Source: Oceanobacillus saliphilus (lineage in GTDB: Bacteria > Bacillota > Bacilli > Bacillales > Amphibacillaceae). Taken from it: DNA of 64,000 nucleotides. Location of the stretch: contig NZ_JALCZU010000003.1 in NCBI RefSeq assembly GCF_023522835.1, forward strand, positions 248,001-312,000, given 5' to 3'. Below the pieces are notes generated by a model that was not told where the DNA came from, did no database searches, and saw only the letters and a program-made list of their open reading frames with translations. The stretch's first letter is position 1. The number at the start of each line of letters is the position of its first letter. Below, piece after piece: positions 15,309 to 23,701 of the stretch. Made by a program: the position numbers and the translations under genes.

Positions 15309-17566
15309 TATTCCTTTGAAACGACTTTGTAAGTCTCATCATCTCGAAGCTTCCACAGCTTTCCAGGCCAGAAAGCATAGCGCCCAAGTAAAGCGGTAAG
15401 AGCTGGTACAAGTAATGGTCTGACGATAAATGTATCAATTAAAATTCCGAGTGCAGTGATTGTACCGAAATGGACAAGTAATTCTAAAGGAAGTACAGTA
15501 AGGACGGAAAACGTACCCGCTAAAATAAGCCCTGCTGAACTAATGACACTTCCTGTTTCTCCAACACTTTCAGAAATAGCCTGCTTAAGGGGCATTTCTT
15601 TGCGTTTACTCCATAAGCTTGATACTAGGAATATATTATAGTCGATTCCCAGAACGGCTAAAAAGACGAACGAATAGAGCGGAATCAACCCTTGAATCTC
15701 TGTTACACCAAAGACATGATGCAAGACAATCCAACCTAAACCAAGTGCAGCTAAATAGGAAATGATAACTGTTGCAAGTAAATAAATCATCGCAACAATC
15801 GACCTAAGGAAAGCCACAAGTAATAAACCAATAATTACTAAAAGAACAGGTATAATCACTGCTTGATCTCGGTTAGTAACTTGCTCTGTATCATATAGTG
15901 AAGCTGTTTCACCACCAAGCCAGACAGATTCTTCCGCATTGGCGACACCTGTATCGCTTAATGCATTCGTTGAGATAGCTTGAAGTTCTGGAATACTTTC
16001 CATTGCTTCTGTAGAATACGGATCTATGGAAAGCGTGACTTGCCATTCTTGGACATCTTTCGTTACTGCTCCTTCAACTGAATCAGAAACAATCTCTACA
16101 TAGGGATGTTCCTCCAATTCTTCTTTCAGGGACACGTCCTCTCCTTTTGTGTCCACAATTACACTGACAGGAGCAATTTCACCTGGTGGATAGTGGTCAG
16201 CAATTACTGTAAAGCCTTCACGTGATGGCATATCTTCAGGGAAAGAACCTAATAAAGCATACGTAAATTGCATTTTCGGTACAAAAGCAGCTAAACTACC
16301 GAGGATAATCATACTAACAATCAGAATGGTCCACGGTTTTTCTGTAACAAATGTACCGATCTTTTTGCCCATACGATGACTCGGTTTCGGACGGCGCATT
16401 TTCTTTCCTTTTTTCTTCTCCATTTCTTGAATCATTTCTTCCAGACGAGGAATAAACGGGATAAACGCGACACGCCCAAGTAAAGCTAAAATCGCCGGCA
16501 GTAGCGTCAAAGCAGCGATCCCCATAATGAAAATCGATAAACTAAACGGTACCGCAAAACGATCATAGGATTCGTAGTAAGCAAGCCCCAGTGATAGCAG
16601 CCCTAAAACAGTTGTTATGGAGCTCATCATGATGGCGCCACCTGTACCACGAATTGCGCGGTTTAAAGCAACATACTTATCTTTTTCAATTCGGAGTTCA
16701 TCACGGTAACGCGAAATTAAAAATAAACAATAATCCGTTCCCGCTCCAAACAGAAGAACTGTCATGATGGAGATTGCTTGGCCATCAACGACAATCCATC
16801 CCTTATCTGCTAAAAACCCGAGCAGAGGACTTATAATTCCATAGGCCATCCCAACAGCAAGAAGCGGGATTAGCGCCAAAATGGGAGAACGATACAGTAA
16901 AATTAGCAAGGTAAATACGATTAGTACCGTCGCAATTAACAATGTAATATCAGCATTGCTAAATAGCGAAACAGCATCCGTCTGGATTCCGACCGGCCCG
17001 GTAAAACGTACATGCAGACCTGCAGCATCTATTTCATTTTCCAGCACTTCGCTCCCAAATTGCTCCGATATCTTCATTTCCAGCTGATCTAAAGCAGCTT
17101 GCAATTCATCTGTTGACGCACCATCATCAAAAAATACCGGTGTTATAAATGCTGCCCCATCTTCAGAAGCACTTTCTACCATGGCAGCAGCAGGAATATC
17201 CTGAAAAGGAGGAATAAACGTTTGTTTATCGACAGGTGAACTATTTAAATCGCCATAAAGGGTTTGGATCAAGTCATAATCCGATTCGCTTAGTCCCTCG
17301 TCGCGATGCCATACTAATAATAATGGTATACCTGCATCATCCGAGAACTCTTCATTAGAAATCTTACTTGCTACCACAGACATCGTATCATCCGGCAATA
17401 ATTGCGTATCTGATGTCTCGCGATCGTTTACCTGTGGCCAAATGAATGAAAAAATTCCAATCAATGCGATCCATATGAATATCGTTGCCCAGCGAGTTTT
17501 ACTGTTCGCAACAATAGCTCCCCACTTTTTCAAAACCTCTATCACAATCCTCATCCTCTCTTGCAT
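15308..17566 (-). CDS. MMPL/RND-type membrane exporter (YdgH/YdfJ-like)
   Basis: 752 residues with the duplicated RND layout: one span, a large extracytoplasmic loop, then spans 2-6, repeated. DFGAGTDYCLFLISRYRDEL-type motifs appear as LFGAGTDYCLFLISRYRDEL in the first half and VLGIDYNIFLVSSLW in the second, the conserved Asp pair for proton coupling. MMPL proteins export lipids or hydrophobic compounds. The track start ATG (17566) has a poor ribosome binding site; a GTG at 17545 follows AGAGAGG by 9 nt and is a good alternative. It is divergent from a TetR gene, its likely repressor. Confidence 0.9.
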   Translation of the reverse strand: MQERMRIVIEVLKKWGAIVANSKTRWATIFIWIALIGIFSFIWPQVNDRETSDTQLLPDDTMSVVASKISNEEFSDDAGIPLLLVWHRDEGLSESDYDLIQTLYGDLNSSPVDKQTFIPPFQDIPAAAMVESASEDGAAFITPVFFDDGASTDELQAALDQLEMKISEQFGSEVLENEIDAAGLHVRFTGPVGIQTDAVSLFSNADITLLIATVLIVFTLLILLYRSPILALIPLLAVGMAYGIISPLLGFLADKGWIVVDGQAISIMTVLLFGAGTDYCLFLISRYRDELRIEKDKYVALNRAIRGTGGAIMMSSITTVLGLLSLGLAYYESYDRFAVPFSLSIFIMGIAALTLLPAILALLGRVAFIPFIPRLEEMIQEMEKKKGKKMRRPKPSHRMGKKIGTFVTEKPWTILIVSMIILGSLAAFVPKMQFTYALLGSFPEDMPSREGFTVIADHYPPGEIAPVSVIVDTKGEDVSLKEELEEHPYVEIVSDSVEGAVTKDVQEWQVTLSIDPYSTEAMESIPELQAISTNALSDTGVANAEESVWLGGETASLYDTEQVTNRDQAVIIPVLLVIIGLLLVAFLRSIVAMIYLLATVIISYLAALGLGWIVLHHVFGVTEIQGLIPLYSFVFLAVLGIDYNIFLVSSLWSKRKEMPLKQAISESVGETGSVISSAGLILAGTFSVLTVLPLELLVHFGTITALGILIDTFIVRPLLVPALTALLGRYAFWPGKLWKLRDDETYKVVSKE

Positions 17567-17697
17567 GGACTTTCTTTGTTATTTTTCTTAGTCATATGCT
17601 TTATAATTATATATACTAGTTGGTTAATTATTCAAGTATTATTTATTTTAAAATATGTTATAATATAGCAATTATATTAAATTTGGAGTTGGATATA

Positions 17698-18318
17698 ATG
17701 CAGCAACGCACACCACGACCATTGGGGAGACCTCGTAAAGATCAAGATGGAACATCGACGAAGGATACCATCTTGCAAGTAGCAACTGGCATGTTTTTGG
17801 AAAAGGGTTATCCATCCGTATCGATGGACGATGTTGCTCAAAAATGTGATGTGACAAAAGCAACCGTTTATTATTATTACAAAACAAAGACAGACCTTTT
17901 TACAGATGCAATGGTTCAATTAATGATTCGAATCAAACAAAGAACTGCAGCCATTCTCTCTACAAATGAATCACTGGAAACCCAGTTATTCCAGATTGCA
18001 AAAGCACAAATGCAAGCAACCGTAGATATTAATATCCATTCCTTTATGAAGGAAGCAAAAACAGCTCTTTCTAATGAACAACTACAGTTGATGAAGGAAG
18101 CCGAAGACAAATTGTACAGCGTATTGGAACACGCCATAAAAAAAGCGATGGATAATGGAGAAATACCTCCCAACAACCCTCGCCTCGGTGCATTTATGTT
18201 TGTATCCATACTGACAGCTGGTAATAAAATCGATATCGCTTCTGAAGAAACATTCTCATCACTCGATGATTTAGCAACTCAAATGATAAAATTATATTGG
18301 AATGGATTGGCAAATTAG
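17698..18318 (+). CDS. TetR family transcriptional regulator
   Basis: 206 residues. The N-terminal TetR helix-turn-helix runs about residues 17-65 with TKDTILQVATGMFLEKGYPS and TKATVYYYYKTKTDLF; the C-terminal ligand domain follows. The frame opens further upstream, but the ATG at 17698 has TTGGAG 9 nt before it and gives a normal family length. TATAAT at 17659-17664 is a plausible -10; the AT-rich 130-bp gap to the MMPL gene would hold the operators. It probably represses the divergent exporter. The stop codon TAG overlaps the first base of a dispersed repeat arm (TAGGAAGC). Confidence 0.9.
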   Translation: MQQRTPRPLGRPRKDQDGTSTKDTILQVATGMFLEKGYPSVSMDDVAQKCDVTKATVYYYYKTKTDLFTDAMVQLMIRIKQRTAAILSTNESLETQLFQIAKAQMQATVDINIHSFMKEAKTALSNEQLQLMKEAEDKLYSVLEHAIKKAMDNGEIPPNNPRLGAFMFVSILTAGNKIDIASEETFSSLDDLATQMIKLYWNGLAN

Positions 18319-18617
18319 GAAGCATGGGGACGGTTCTCTTGCTTCTATTTGCGTTGAAGCAAGTTGTTATTAAGATATTTGGGTGGAAGAGGTATCTGGG
18401 ATTTAGCAATCTACCTTAGAACTCTATTCGTTATTCGGTCCATTTATTCAGAAATCCTCTATCTCCTTCGATAAAATTTGTAAATGGCAGCTGCTTAATA
18501 CGGAGCTATATTGGTTTATTGACTGCTAAAAAAAGACCTTTCTTATGATTTAAGAAAAGTCTCTATGCATCTGCAGCTATACGTTAAAAGGAAGCAAAAG
18601 AACCGTCCCCATGCTTC
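18318..18617. repeat. Expanded REPIN-like pair (arms 18318-18345 and 18590-18617)
   Basis: Inward-facing arms separated by 244 nt between convergent genes. The left arm overlaps the tetR stop codon; the right arm ends 9 nt before the stop of the zinc-ribbon gene. The interior has no gene and holds a terminator-like hairpin at 18534-18562. Confidence 0.88.
18534..18562. terminator. Hairpin between convergent genes
   Basis: AGACCTTTCTTA pairs with TAAGAAAAGTCT over 12 positions with one mismatch; an A-run precedes it, which gives U-rich RNA for minus-strand transcripts. It is nested inside the repeat arms. Confidence 0.6.
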
Positions 18618-18625
18618 CCCCACGA

Positions 18626-19339
18626 TTACAAATGAAATTTCCTGGCAATTTTACGTTTCGTCCTTTCCCCCAGAACATATTTAACGTAAATCATAATGAC
18701 AACCACTGGTAAAAGCTGCAGGCCGGTAATAATTATCCAGTTGAGAGGATCTGTTTCCTCTTGATACCTCGTAATGAAAAAGTTAACGAGCATGGAGAGG
18801 AGAACGACCGCAATAAAGAAAAATCCGATAACATTGAACCCTCTTACAGATAAGGCTCTTATCACGCTCCAATAGACGATACCTATAACGGTTGTCCCGA
18901 TAACAATCGGAAGTGCCAATGGTACAAACCAGGCAAGGCCTCCATTGAAAAAATCCAAGCCAAACAGCAACACTAAACAGATCATTCCTATACCGGTAAT
19001 CACTTTATAAAAGCTGCGCACATAGCCAAATGAAAAATATAAAATTCCCCAGCCTGCAAGAATGCTAATATTACTGTATCTTGACCATGTAAATGCTTGG
19101 TTTAATTCATAATCTATATAGAAAATCAAACTGACCGCGACAAATACCAATAAAGTCACAAATACAAAAATACGGTTCAGCACCCTTCTCAGATGGGCAG
19201 GGTATGGATTCGCTGCTTTTGGAAATTTTCTCACGGGTTTTCCTTCTACTTGATTCACTTTTGGAATGTGAAAATTGCATAATGGGCAAGGACGGTCATC
19301 GCCTTCCACCTTTATACCGCACTTTGGACAATAGGCCAT
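18626..19339 (-). CDS. Zinc-ribbon membrane protein (DUF6320-like), partner of the acyltransferase
   Basis: About 237 residues. The N-terminus has two CxxC pairs (CPKCG and CPLC) forming a zinc ribbon, a linker, then six predicted membrane spans. I know no function for this type; proteins of this build often follow alcohol-acetyltransferase-like genes, as here. The ATG at 19339 lies 1 nt after the stop of the upstream gene, and its GAGGAGT ribosome binding site is inside that gene's last codons, so the two are translationally coupled. A longer start at 19357 would overlap the upstream gene and is unlikely. Confidence 0.75.
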   Translation of the reverse strand: MAYCPKCGIKVEGDDRPCPLCNFHIPKVNQVEGKPVRKFPKAANPYPAHLRRVLNRIFVFVTLLVFVAVSLIFYIDYELNQAFTWSRYSNISILAGWGILYFSFGYVRSFYKVITGIGMICLVLLFGLDFFNGGLAWFVPLALPIVIGTTVIGIVYWSVIRALSVRGFNVIGFFFIAVVLLSMLVNFFITRYQEETDPLNWIIITGLQLLPVVVIMIYVKYVLGERTKRKIARKFHL

Positions 19340-19340
19340 G

Positions 19341-20609
19341 TTAATACTCCTCGTCATTTGTTTCGATAGTCACTTCAATCCCCTGCTTACGGATGCTTTG
19401 AAAAAATTCACGTTCCAGCATTCGATTTTTAGATAAATTTCCAAAGGAGATATATACATTATTTTTATAACTAATAAAAAGTGCCTTTACTTTATTCCCG
19501 ATGCTTGGCGGTGGATAACATTCAAACCTTTCAATAAATTCCTCTATTTCACTTGGCACTTTAACTATACCCAAATTTGAAAGCCCGCTCGTATATTGTC
19601 CCTCACCGAAAAAAGAATAGATGGATGGAGCAACAATATCCTTTATAGGCGAAGGCATTAATCGCAAAAAAATTGACTTTTCACTGATAACACTCCGTTT
19701 TATATACTGCTTCAATTTCTTCGGTGTAAGCAACCGGCTAAATTCAATCTTTAGCTCTGCGACAATTTCTTCAAATTCATATTCGCCGAGCCTCGCATCT
19801 ATTGACGGCGTTATACTCACAAAGAAATTCCGCATCGTTTCACTCTCAAAATAAGATCTCATATTAACCGGGACATTGATGACAATGGGAAGCTTCCTCC
19901 GTGCCGTTCTTTCCTGAATTTTTAACAGACTTTCAATATATACCGCTGTCAGAAATATCGTTATGGAAACACCATATTCCTTCGCTTTTTCTTTTAATGC
20001 GTCCACACTTATGATTCCTGTTACAATATGGTAATGCCCTTTTTTATCCAGTTCAATCGGAAGTTTAAAAGATTTTCCAATACGGGACTTTGGCGCAGGG
20101 ATATCTTTTTCATAATACTTTCGAAAAGCATTTTCTGTTTCTGATTGAAGTTGTTCTTCACTTATTTTCTCATTTTTTAACGGAATTGATTCCTTTAAAT
20201 GCAGATATTGTGTGACAAGTTCATATAAAAACTTAAGTGCTCCCGTACCATCCGTAATACTATGTGATAATTCCACTGCAATCCGCTTATCAAAATACAG
20301 TACCCGATATGGAAATGAACCTCGCTTTTTAATGGATAAACTCATGCATGGATAGTACTTTTCTTCTTCCGCCATGGGAGTTTGATTCGTTCCTTCAAAA
20401 TAGTACCAAAAAAAACCTTGCTTCAACTGAACCTTATAAAAAGGAAAACGCTCCAATGTTGCTTCAAGCGCTTTTTGCAGCAACTCCGGATCAATGGGTT
20501 TGGTGAGTGTTGCCGATATTCGGAACAAAGTTGTCGCCCTGGAAGAAATGATTGAAGAATATAATTTTCCAGCATTATCGAGCCTGTACCACAAGTTGTC
20601 ATCCTTCAT
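19341..20609 (-). CDS. Alcohol acetyltransferase/condensation-domain-like acyltransferase
   Basis: About 422 residues. The fold is of the chloramphenicol-acetyltransferase/condensation superfamily: the active-site HxxxDG motif is present as HSITDG in ELSHSITDGTGALKFL, and a late SNLGIV segment matches the DFGWG-like region. It should use acyl-CoA or a carrier-bound acyl group; the acceptor is unknown. The ATG at 20609 follows AAAGGAG by about 9 nt and is preferred over the upstream start. It is coupled to the zinc-ribbon membrane protein gene, which suggests action at the membrane. Confidence 0.75.
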   Translation of the reverse strand: MKDDNLWYRLDNAGKLYSSIISSRATTLFRISATLTKPIDPELLQKALEATLERFPFYKVQLKQGFFWYYFEGTNQTPMAEEEKYYPCMSLSIKKRGSFPYRVLYFDKRIAVELSHSITDGTGALKFLYELVTQYLHLKESIPLKNEKISEEQLQSETENAFRKYYEKDIPAPKSRIGKSFKLPIELDKKGHYHIVTGIISVDALKEKAKEYGVSITIFLTAVYIESLLKIQERTARRKLPIVINVPVNMRSYFESETMRNFFVSITPSIDARLGEYEFEEIVAELKIEFSRLLTPKKLKQYIKRSVISEKSIFLRLMPSPIKDIVAPSIYSFFGEGQYTSGLSNLGIVKVPSEIEEFIERFECYPPPSIGNKVKALFISYKNNVYISFGNLSKNRMLEREFFQSIRKQGIEVTIETNDEEY

Positions 20610-20978
20610 CAAATCAGTCTCCTTTACGTACCAAATACGGTATTCCACGTTTATTACCAAACAATTGTATCATATAATGGAGGATTCTCGGATAATTGGG
20701 GAGCATTATCGGTATAGCCTTGTGATCATCGGTATAATACCCCAAACTCTCGGATAAATTCAATCATTTTCGGTAAAACGAACATCATTATCGAATGCCT
20801 ATCCTACCCAATAACCACATGCAACAAACGTGTAACCGCTCTTGTTTTGAGCGCAAAAAAGAAGCAGGAGAACCGTCCCCATGCTTCTTTTTTTCAATTT
20901 GGGATAATAGCCCAATAGTTCTAATGGGCGGGTGCATAGGTTATTGGAGAAAGGAAATATAGAAGTGAGGGTTGTTTG
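20610..20978. other. Divergent intergenic region
   Basis: Between the acyltransferase (minus) and the small Tyr/Pro-rich gene (plus). It holds a single repeat arm at 20861-20888 preceded by a small CGCTC/GAGCG stem at about 20837. No gene or clear promoter pair is seen. Confidence 0.5.
20861..20888 (-). repeat. Single repeat arm
   Basis: GAAGC...AGAACCGTCCCC...GCTTC arm with no partner nearby. It lies in a divergent intergenic region, not at a gene end. Confidence 0.85.
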
Positions 20979-21236
20979 ATGAATCATATTATTTCAGAAA
21001 CAGGGGACCACGGGGCATATCCGTATACCGAATATCGTTCTGCACCTGCGTATCCAGTTGATGGTGCTTCCCATGATTACAGATTTCCATTAGCTCCATT
21101 TGTCGGTGGCATTGCAGGTGGGCTGCTTGCCAGTGCACTCTTCCATCCATATGGTGGAGGATATTATTATCCACCTTACCCGCAATATCCACCTTATGGT
21201 TATTACTCACCGTATTATCCTGGATATTATTGGTAA
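20979..21236 (+). CDS. Small Tyr/Pro/Gly-rich protein
   Basis: 85 residues. A polar N-terminus is followed by a Gly/Ala-rich hydrophobic stretch (APFVGGIAGGLLASALF, about residues 38-54) and a tail dominated by Tyr, Pro and Gly. Such composition is common in small spore-coat or surface proteins of Bacillaceae, but I recognise no family. The ATG at 20979 has GAAGTGAGGG 8 nt upstream; a TTG immediately before it is in frame. It is followed by a cruciform repeat remnant and a terminator. Confidence 0.65.
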   Translation: MNHIISETGDHGAYPYTEYRSAPAYPVDGASHDYRFPLAPFVGGIAGGLLASALFHPYGGGYYYPPYPQYPPYGYYSPYYPGYYW

Positions 21237-21265
21237 GTTTTAGTCTATAGTTCATGAATTTATTA

Positions 21266-21303
21266 GAAAACTTGGTTACACTTATGCACCTATCTGCATA
21301 AAA
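21266..21303. repeat. Cruciform repeat family, deleted copy
   Basis: GAAAACTTGGTTA then ACTTATGCA...TGCATAA: the left end and the third-stem part of the element described at 37151 and 44204, with the central GTCAC/GTGAC stem missing. TTATGCA/TGCATAA forms a 7-bp stem. Confidence 0.5.
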
Positions 21304-21305
21304 AT

Positions 21306-21332
21306 GAAGCAGAAGATTTTTTCTCCTGCTTC
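21306..21332. terminator. Terminator hairpin
   Basis: GAAGCAGAAGA pairs with TCTCCTGCTTC (one mismatch) around a T-rich loop, 70 nt after the small Tyr/Pro-rich gene and 63 nt after the end of the convergent asparagine synthase. The GAAGC/GCTTC ends resemble the dispersed repeat arms. Confidence 0.55.
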
Positions 21333-21395
21333 TTACATAATGATATGAAATCATGCCATTGTTATCTATATTAGTCCTTACTTTAGTTGCTTCCC

Positions 21396-23324
21396 TTAAA
21401 CGCGAAGCAACTCCTGATCCATTTTATCATCTACAACAACATCATTCTCCAGCTTACTCAGCTCCGTAACATCATATTTACCATCAATAAATATCTGATG
21501 CCACAGCATAAACATCAGCACCGTCCAGATTTTCCGGCTGTAGTCACCTTTTTCGTGACAATGGGCTTCCAGTAAATCAAGAACAAATTGCTTATTGATC
21601 AAGTGATCTGTCTCGCTTTCCTTGATCAGGTTTTTAGCCCAGCCATTCATTTCCTTCTTCAACCAATGTCGGATTGGCACTGGAAATCCGAGTTTTTTAC
21701 GGTCCAGCACATGATCAGGAACGATACCGCGCGATGCTTCCCTTAACAAGTTCTTCGTTATTCCATTTGCGATTTTCAAATCAACCGGAATTTCACTCGC
21801 AACCCGGAAAACCTCCGTATCAAGAAAAGGAACTCTCAATTCCAGTGAATTCGCCATCGTTACCCGGTCAGCTTTCAGCAATATATCCCCTCGCATCCAC
21901 GTATGAATATCGACATATTGCATTTGATTTACCAATGGATAATCTGCTGCATTATTAAAAAACTCCCCTGTGATATCCCGATATGATAACGAATCCGAAT
22001 AAGTTTTCAATAGTTGACGTTTCTCGTTTTCTTCAAACATTTTTGCATTGCCGATGTAGCGGTCCCTTAGAGGAGTCGTTCCCCGTTCCAGAAAACTCTT
22101 CCCTTTCACACCCTCCGGCAATACGGCAGCAACTCTCCCCAGTAGCTGCTTGGCAGGTGCAGGAATCGAATGGAACACACGCAAAGATTCCGGCTCGCGA
22201 TAGATGTTATATCCGCCAAATAATTCATCGGCTCCTTCTCCAGACAGAACCACTTTTACATGTTTTCTCGCTTCTCTGGAAACGAAATACAATGGTACAC
22301 AAGAAGGGTCTGCCAAAGGGTCATCCATATGCCACATTATTTTAGGCAGCTTTTCTATATATTCCTCCGGTGTTATCATATAGGAAATGTTTTGAACGTC
22401 TAGTTTATCCGCTGTTTTCTTTGCCACATCAACCTCTGAGAAGCCTTCCTGTTTAAAGCCTACCGAAAAGGTCTTTATATTTGGATTGAATTCTTTTGCA
22501 ATCGAAACGATCAATGTGGAGTCGATACCTCCAGATAAAAAAGAACCTACAGGAACATCACTGCGCATATGCAGCTTTACCGAATCGAACATGACTTCTT
22601 GTATTTTTTTAATCCATTCACTTTTTTCTCTCGCTCTTGGCTGAAAAGTTGCGTGAAAATATCTTGTGAACGCAATCGGTTCACCGAGCTTTTTCGTAAA
22701 ATAATGACCGGCTTCAACCTTCTGAATCCCAGCAGTCATCGTCATCGGCTCCGGTACATATTGAAAACTTAAATAATGCTGCAATGCTTCCCTATTAACG
22801 ATTTCATTTTCAAGCATTAAATGAATACTTTTTTTCTCAGAAGCAAAGATTGCAGCAGTTAATGTTTCATGATAAAACAAAGGCTTAATGCCAAACGGAT
22901 CCCTCGCGCCATATACAGTCTTATCGTTCTTATCCCAAATCAAAATCGAAAACATGCCCCTTAAATATTGAAACGTATTCTCTCTATGCTTGGAAAACAT
23001 TGCCACAATTACTTCCGAATCAGATTCGGTTGCAAATGAGTAACCCTCCTGTATCAACCCTGTACGCAACTCCAAGTAATTATATATTTCCCCATTAAAA
23101 ACCATCCATAGATTCTCATCATGATAGCTTAATGGCTGATTACCGCTCTCTATATCGATGATGCTTAGTCGTCTAAATCCCAGTGAGATATGGTGATCAA
23201 AATAATAGCCCTCATCATCGGGCCCCCGATGTGTAATGATATTATTCTGTTCTTTAAATAAATTTCTATCTCTTTCATTTAACTCTATCGGACTATTAAA
23301 AACCATTCCTACAAAACCACACAT
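21396..23324 (-). CDS. asnB: Asparagine synthase (glutamine-hydrolysing)
   Basis: 642 residues. The N-terminal class II glutaminase domain starts MCGFVGMV, where Cys2 becomes the nucleophile after Met removal, with ITHRGPDDEGYY and MVFNGEIYNYLELR. The synthetase domain holds the PP-loop SFLSGGIDSTLIV and LSGEGADELFGGYNIY. It converts aspartate and glutamine to asparagine with ATP. Length and the domain order match B. subtilis AsnB/AsnO. Similar enzymes amidate cell-wall intermediates, so the acceptor is not fully certain. An AGGGGG ribosome binding site precedes the ATG. Confidence 0.9.
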   Translation of the reverse strand: MCGFVGMVFNSPIELNERDRNLFKEQNNIITHRGPDDEGYYFDHHISLGFRRLSIIDIESGNQPLSYHDENLWMVFNGEIYNYLELRTGLIQEGYSFATESDSEVIVAMFSKHRENTFQYLRGMFSILIWDKNDKTVYGARDPFGIKPLFYHETLTAAIFASEKKSIHLMLENEIVNREALQHYLSFQYVPEPMTMTAGIQKVEAGHYFTKKLGEPIAFTRYFHATFQPRAREKSEWIKKIQEVMFDSVKLHMRSDVPVGSFLSGGIDSTLIVSIAKEFNPNIKTFSVGFKQEGFSEVDVAKKTADKLDVQNISYMITPEEYIEKLPKIMWHMDDPLADPSCVPLYFVSREARKHVKVVLSGEGADELFGGYNIYREPESLRVFHSIPAPAKQLLGRVAAVLPEGVKGKSFLERGTTPLRDRYIGNAKMFEENEKRQLLKTYSDSLSYRDITGEFFNNAADYPLVNQMQYVDIHTWMRGDILLKADRVTMANSLELRVPFLDTEVFRVASEIPVDLKIANGITKNLLREASRGIVPDHVLDRKKLGFPVPIRHWLKKEMNGWAKNLIKESETDHLINKQFVLDLLEAHCHEKGDYSRKIWTVLMFMLWHQIFIDGKYDVTELSKLENDVVVDDKMDQELLRV

Positions 23325-23701
23325 AAAAAATGACCCCCTATCCCGTGATAAACATTCGTCACAGGTAAGATTATAATACCATATTAATTTGAAAAATATC
23401 CCATTTTTTCCAAATTAATATTGTTAATTTTTGCTGTGGTTTTAACTGTTCGAACAGGCCTTCCAGCCTATTTTCAAACGGTAAAACCCTCCTCATTTCC
23501 TGTATTTTAGTATGGACCGATTCTACAAAACTCCAATGACTATATAATGAAACCGAACCAATCCAGTGTCTTTCACAAATCTTCTCTTAAGAGATCAATT
23601 AGTTCGTATGAAGGGAGATTTCTCTCACACACCCAAAAGTGTTAATTACCCCCAAAAAGGGTAAATTATAAGAAATAAATCGTACATAAGGGAGAACACG
23701 G
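23325..23701. other. Divergent intergenic region with perfect palindrome
   Basis: It separates asnB (minus) and the PLD gene (plus). CTGTTCGAACAG at 23446-23457 is a perfect 12-bp palindrome, a candidate operator. A TTACCC/GGGTAA stem lies near 23646-23664 just before the PLD gene. No gene is seen. Confidence 0.5.
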
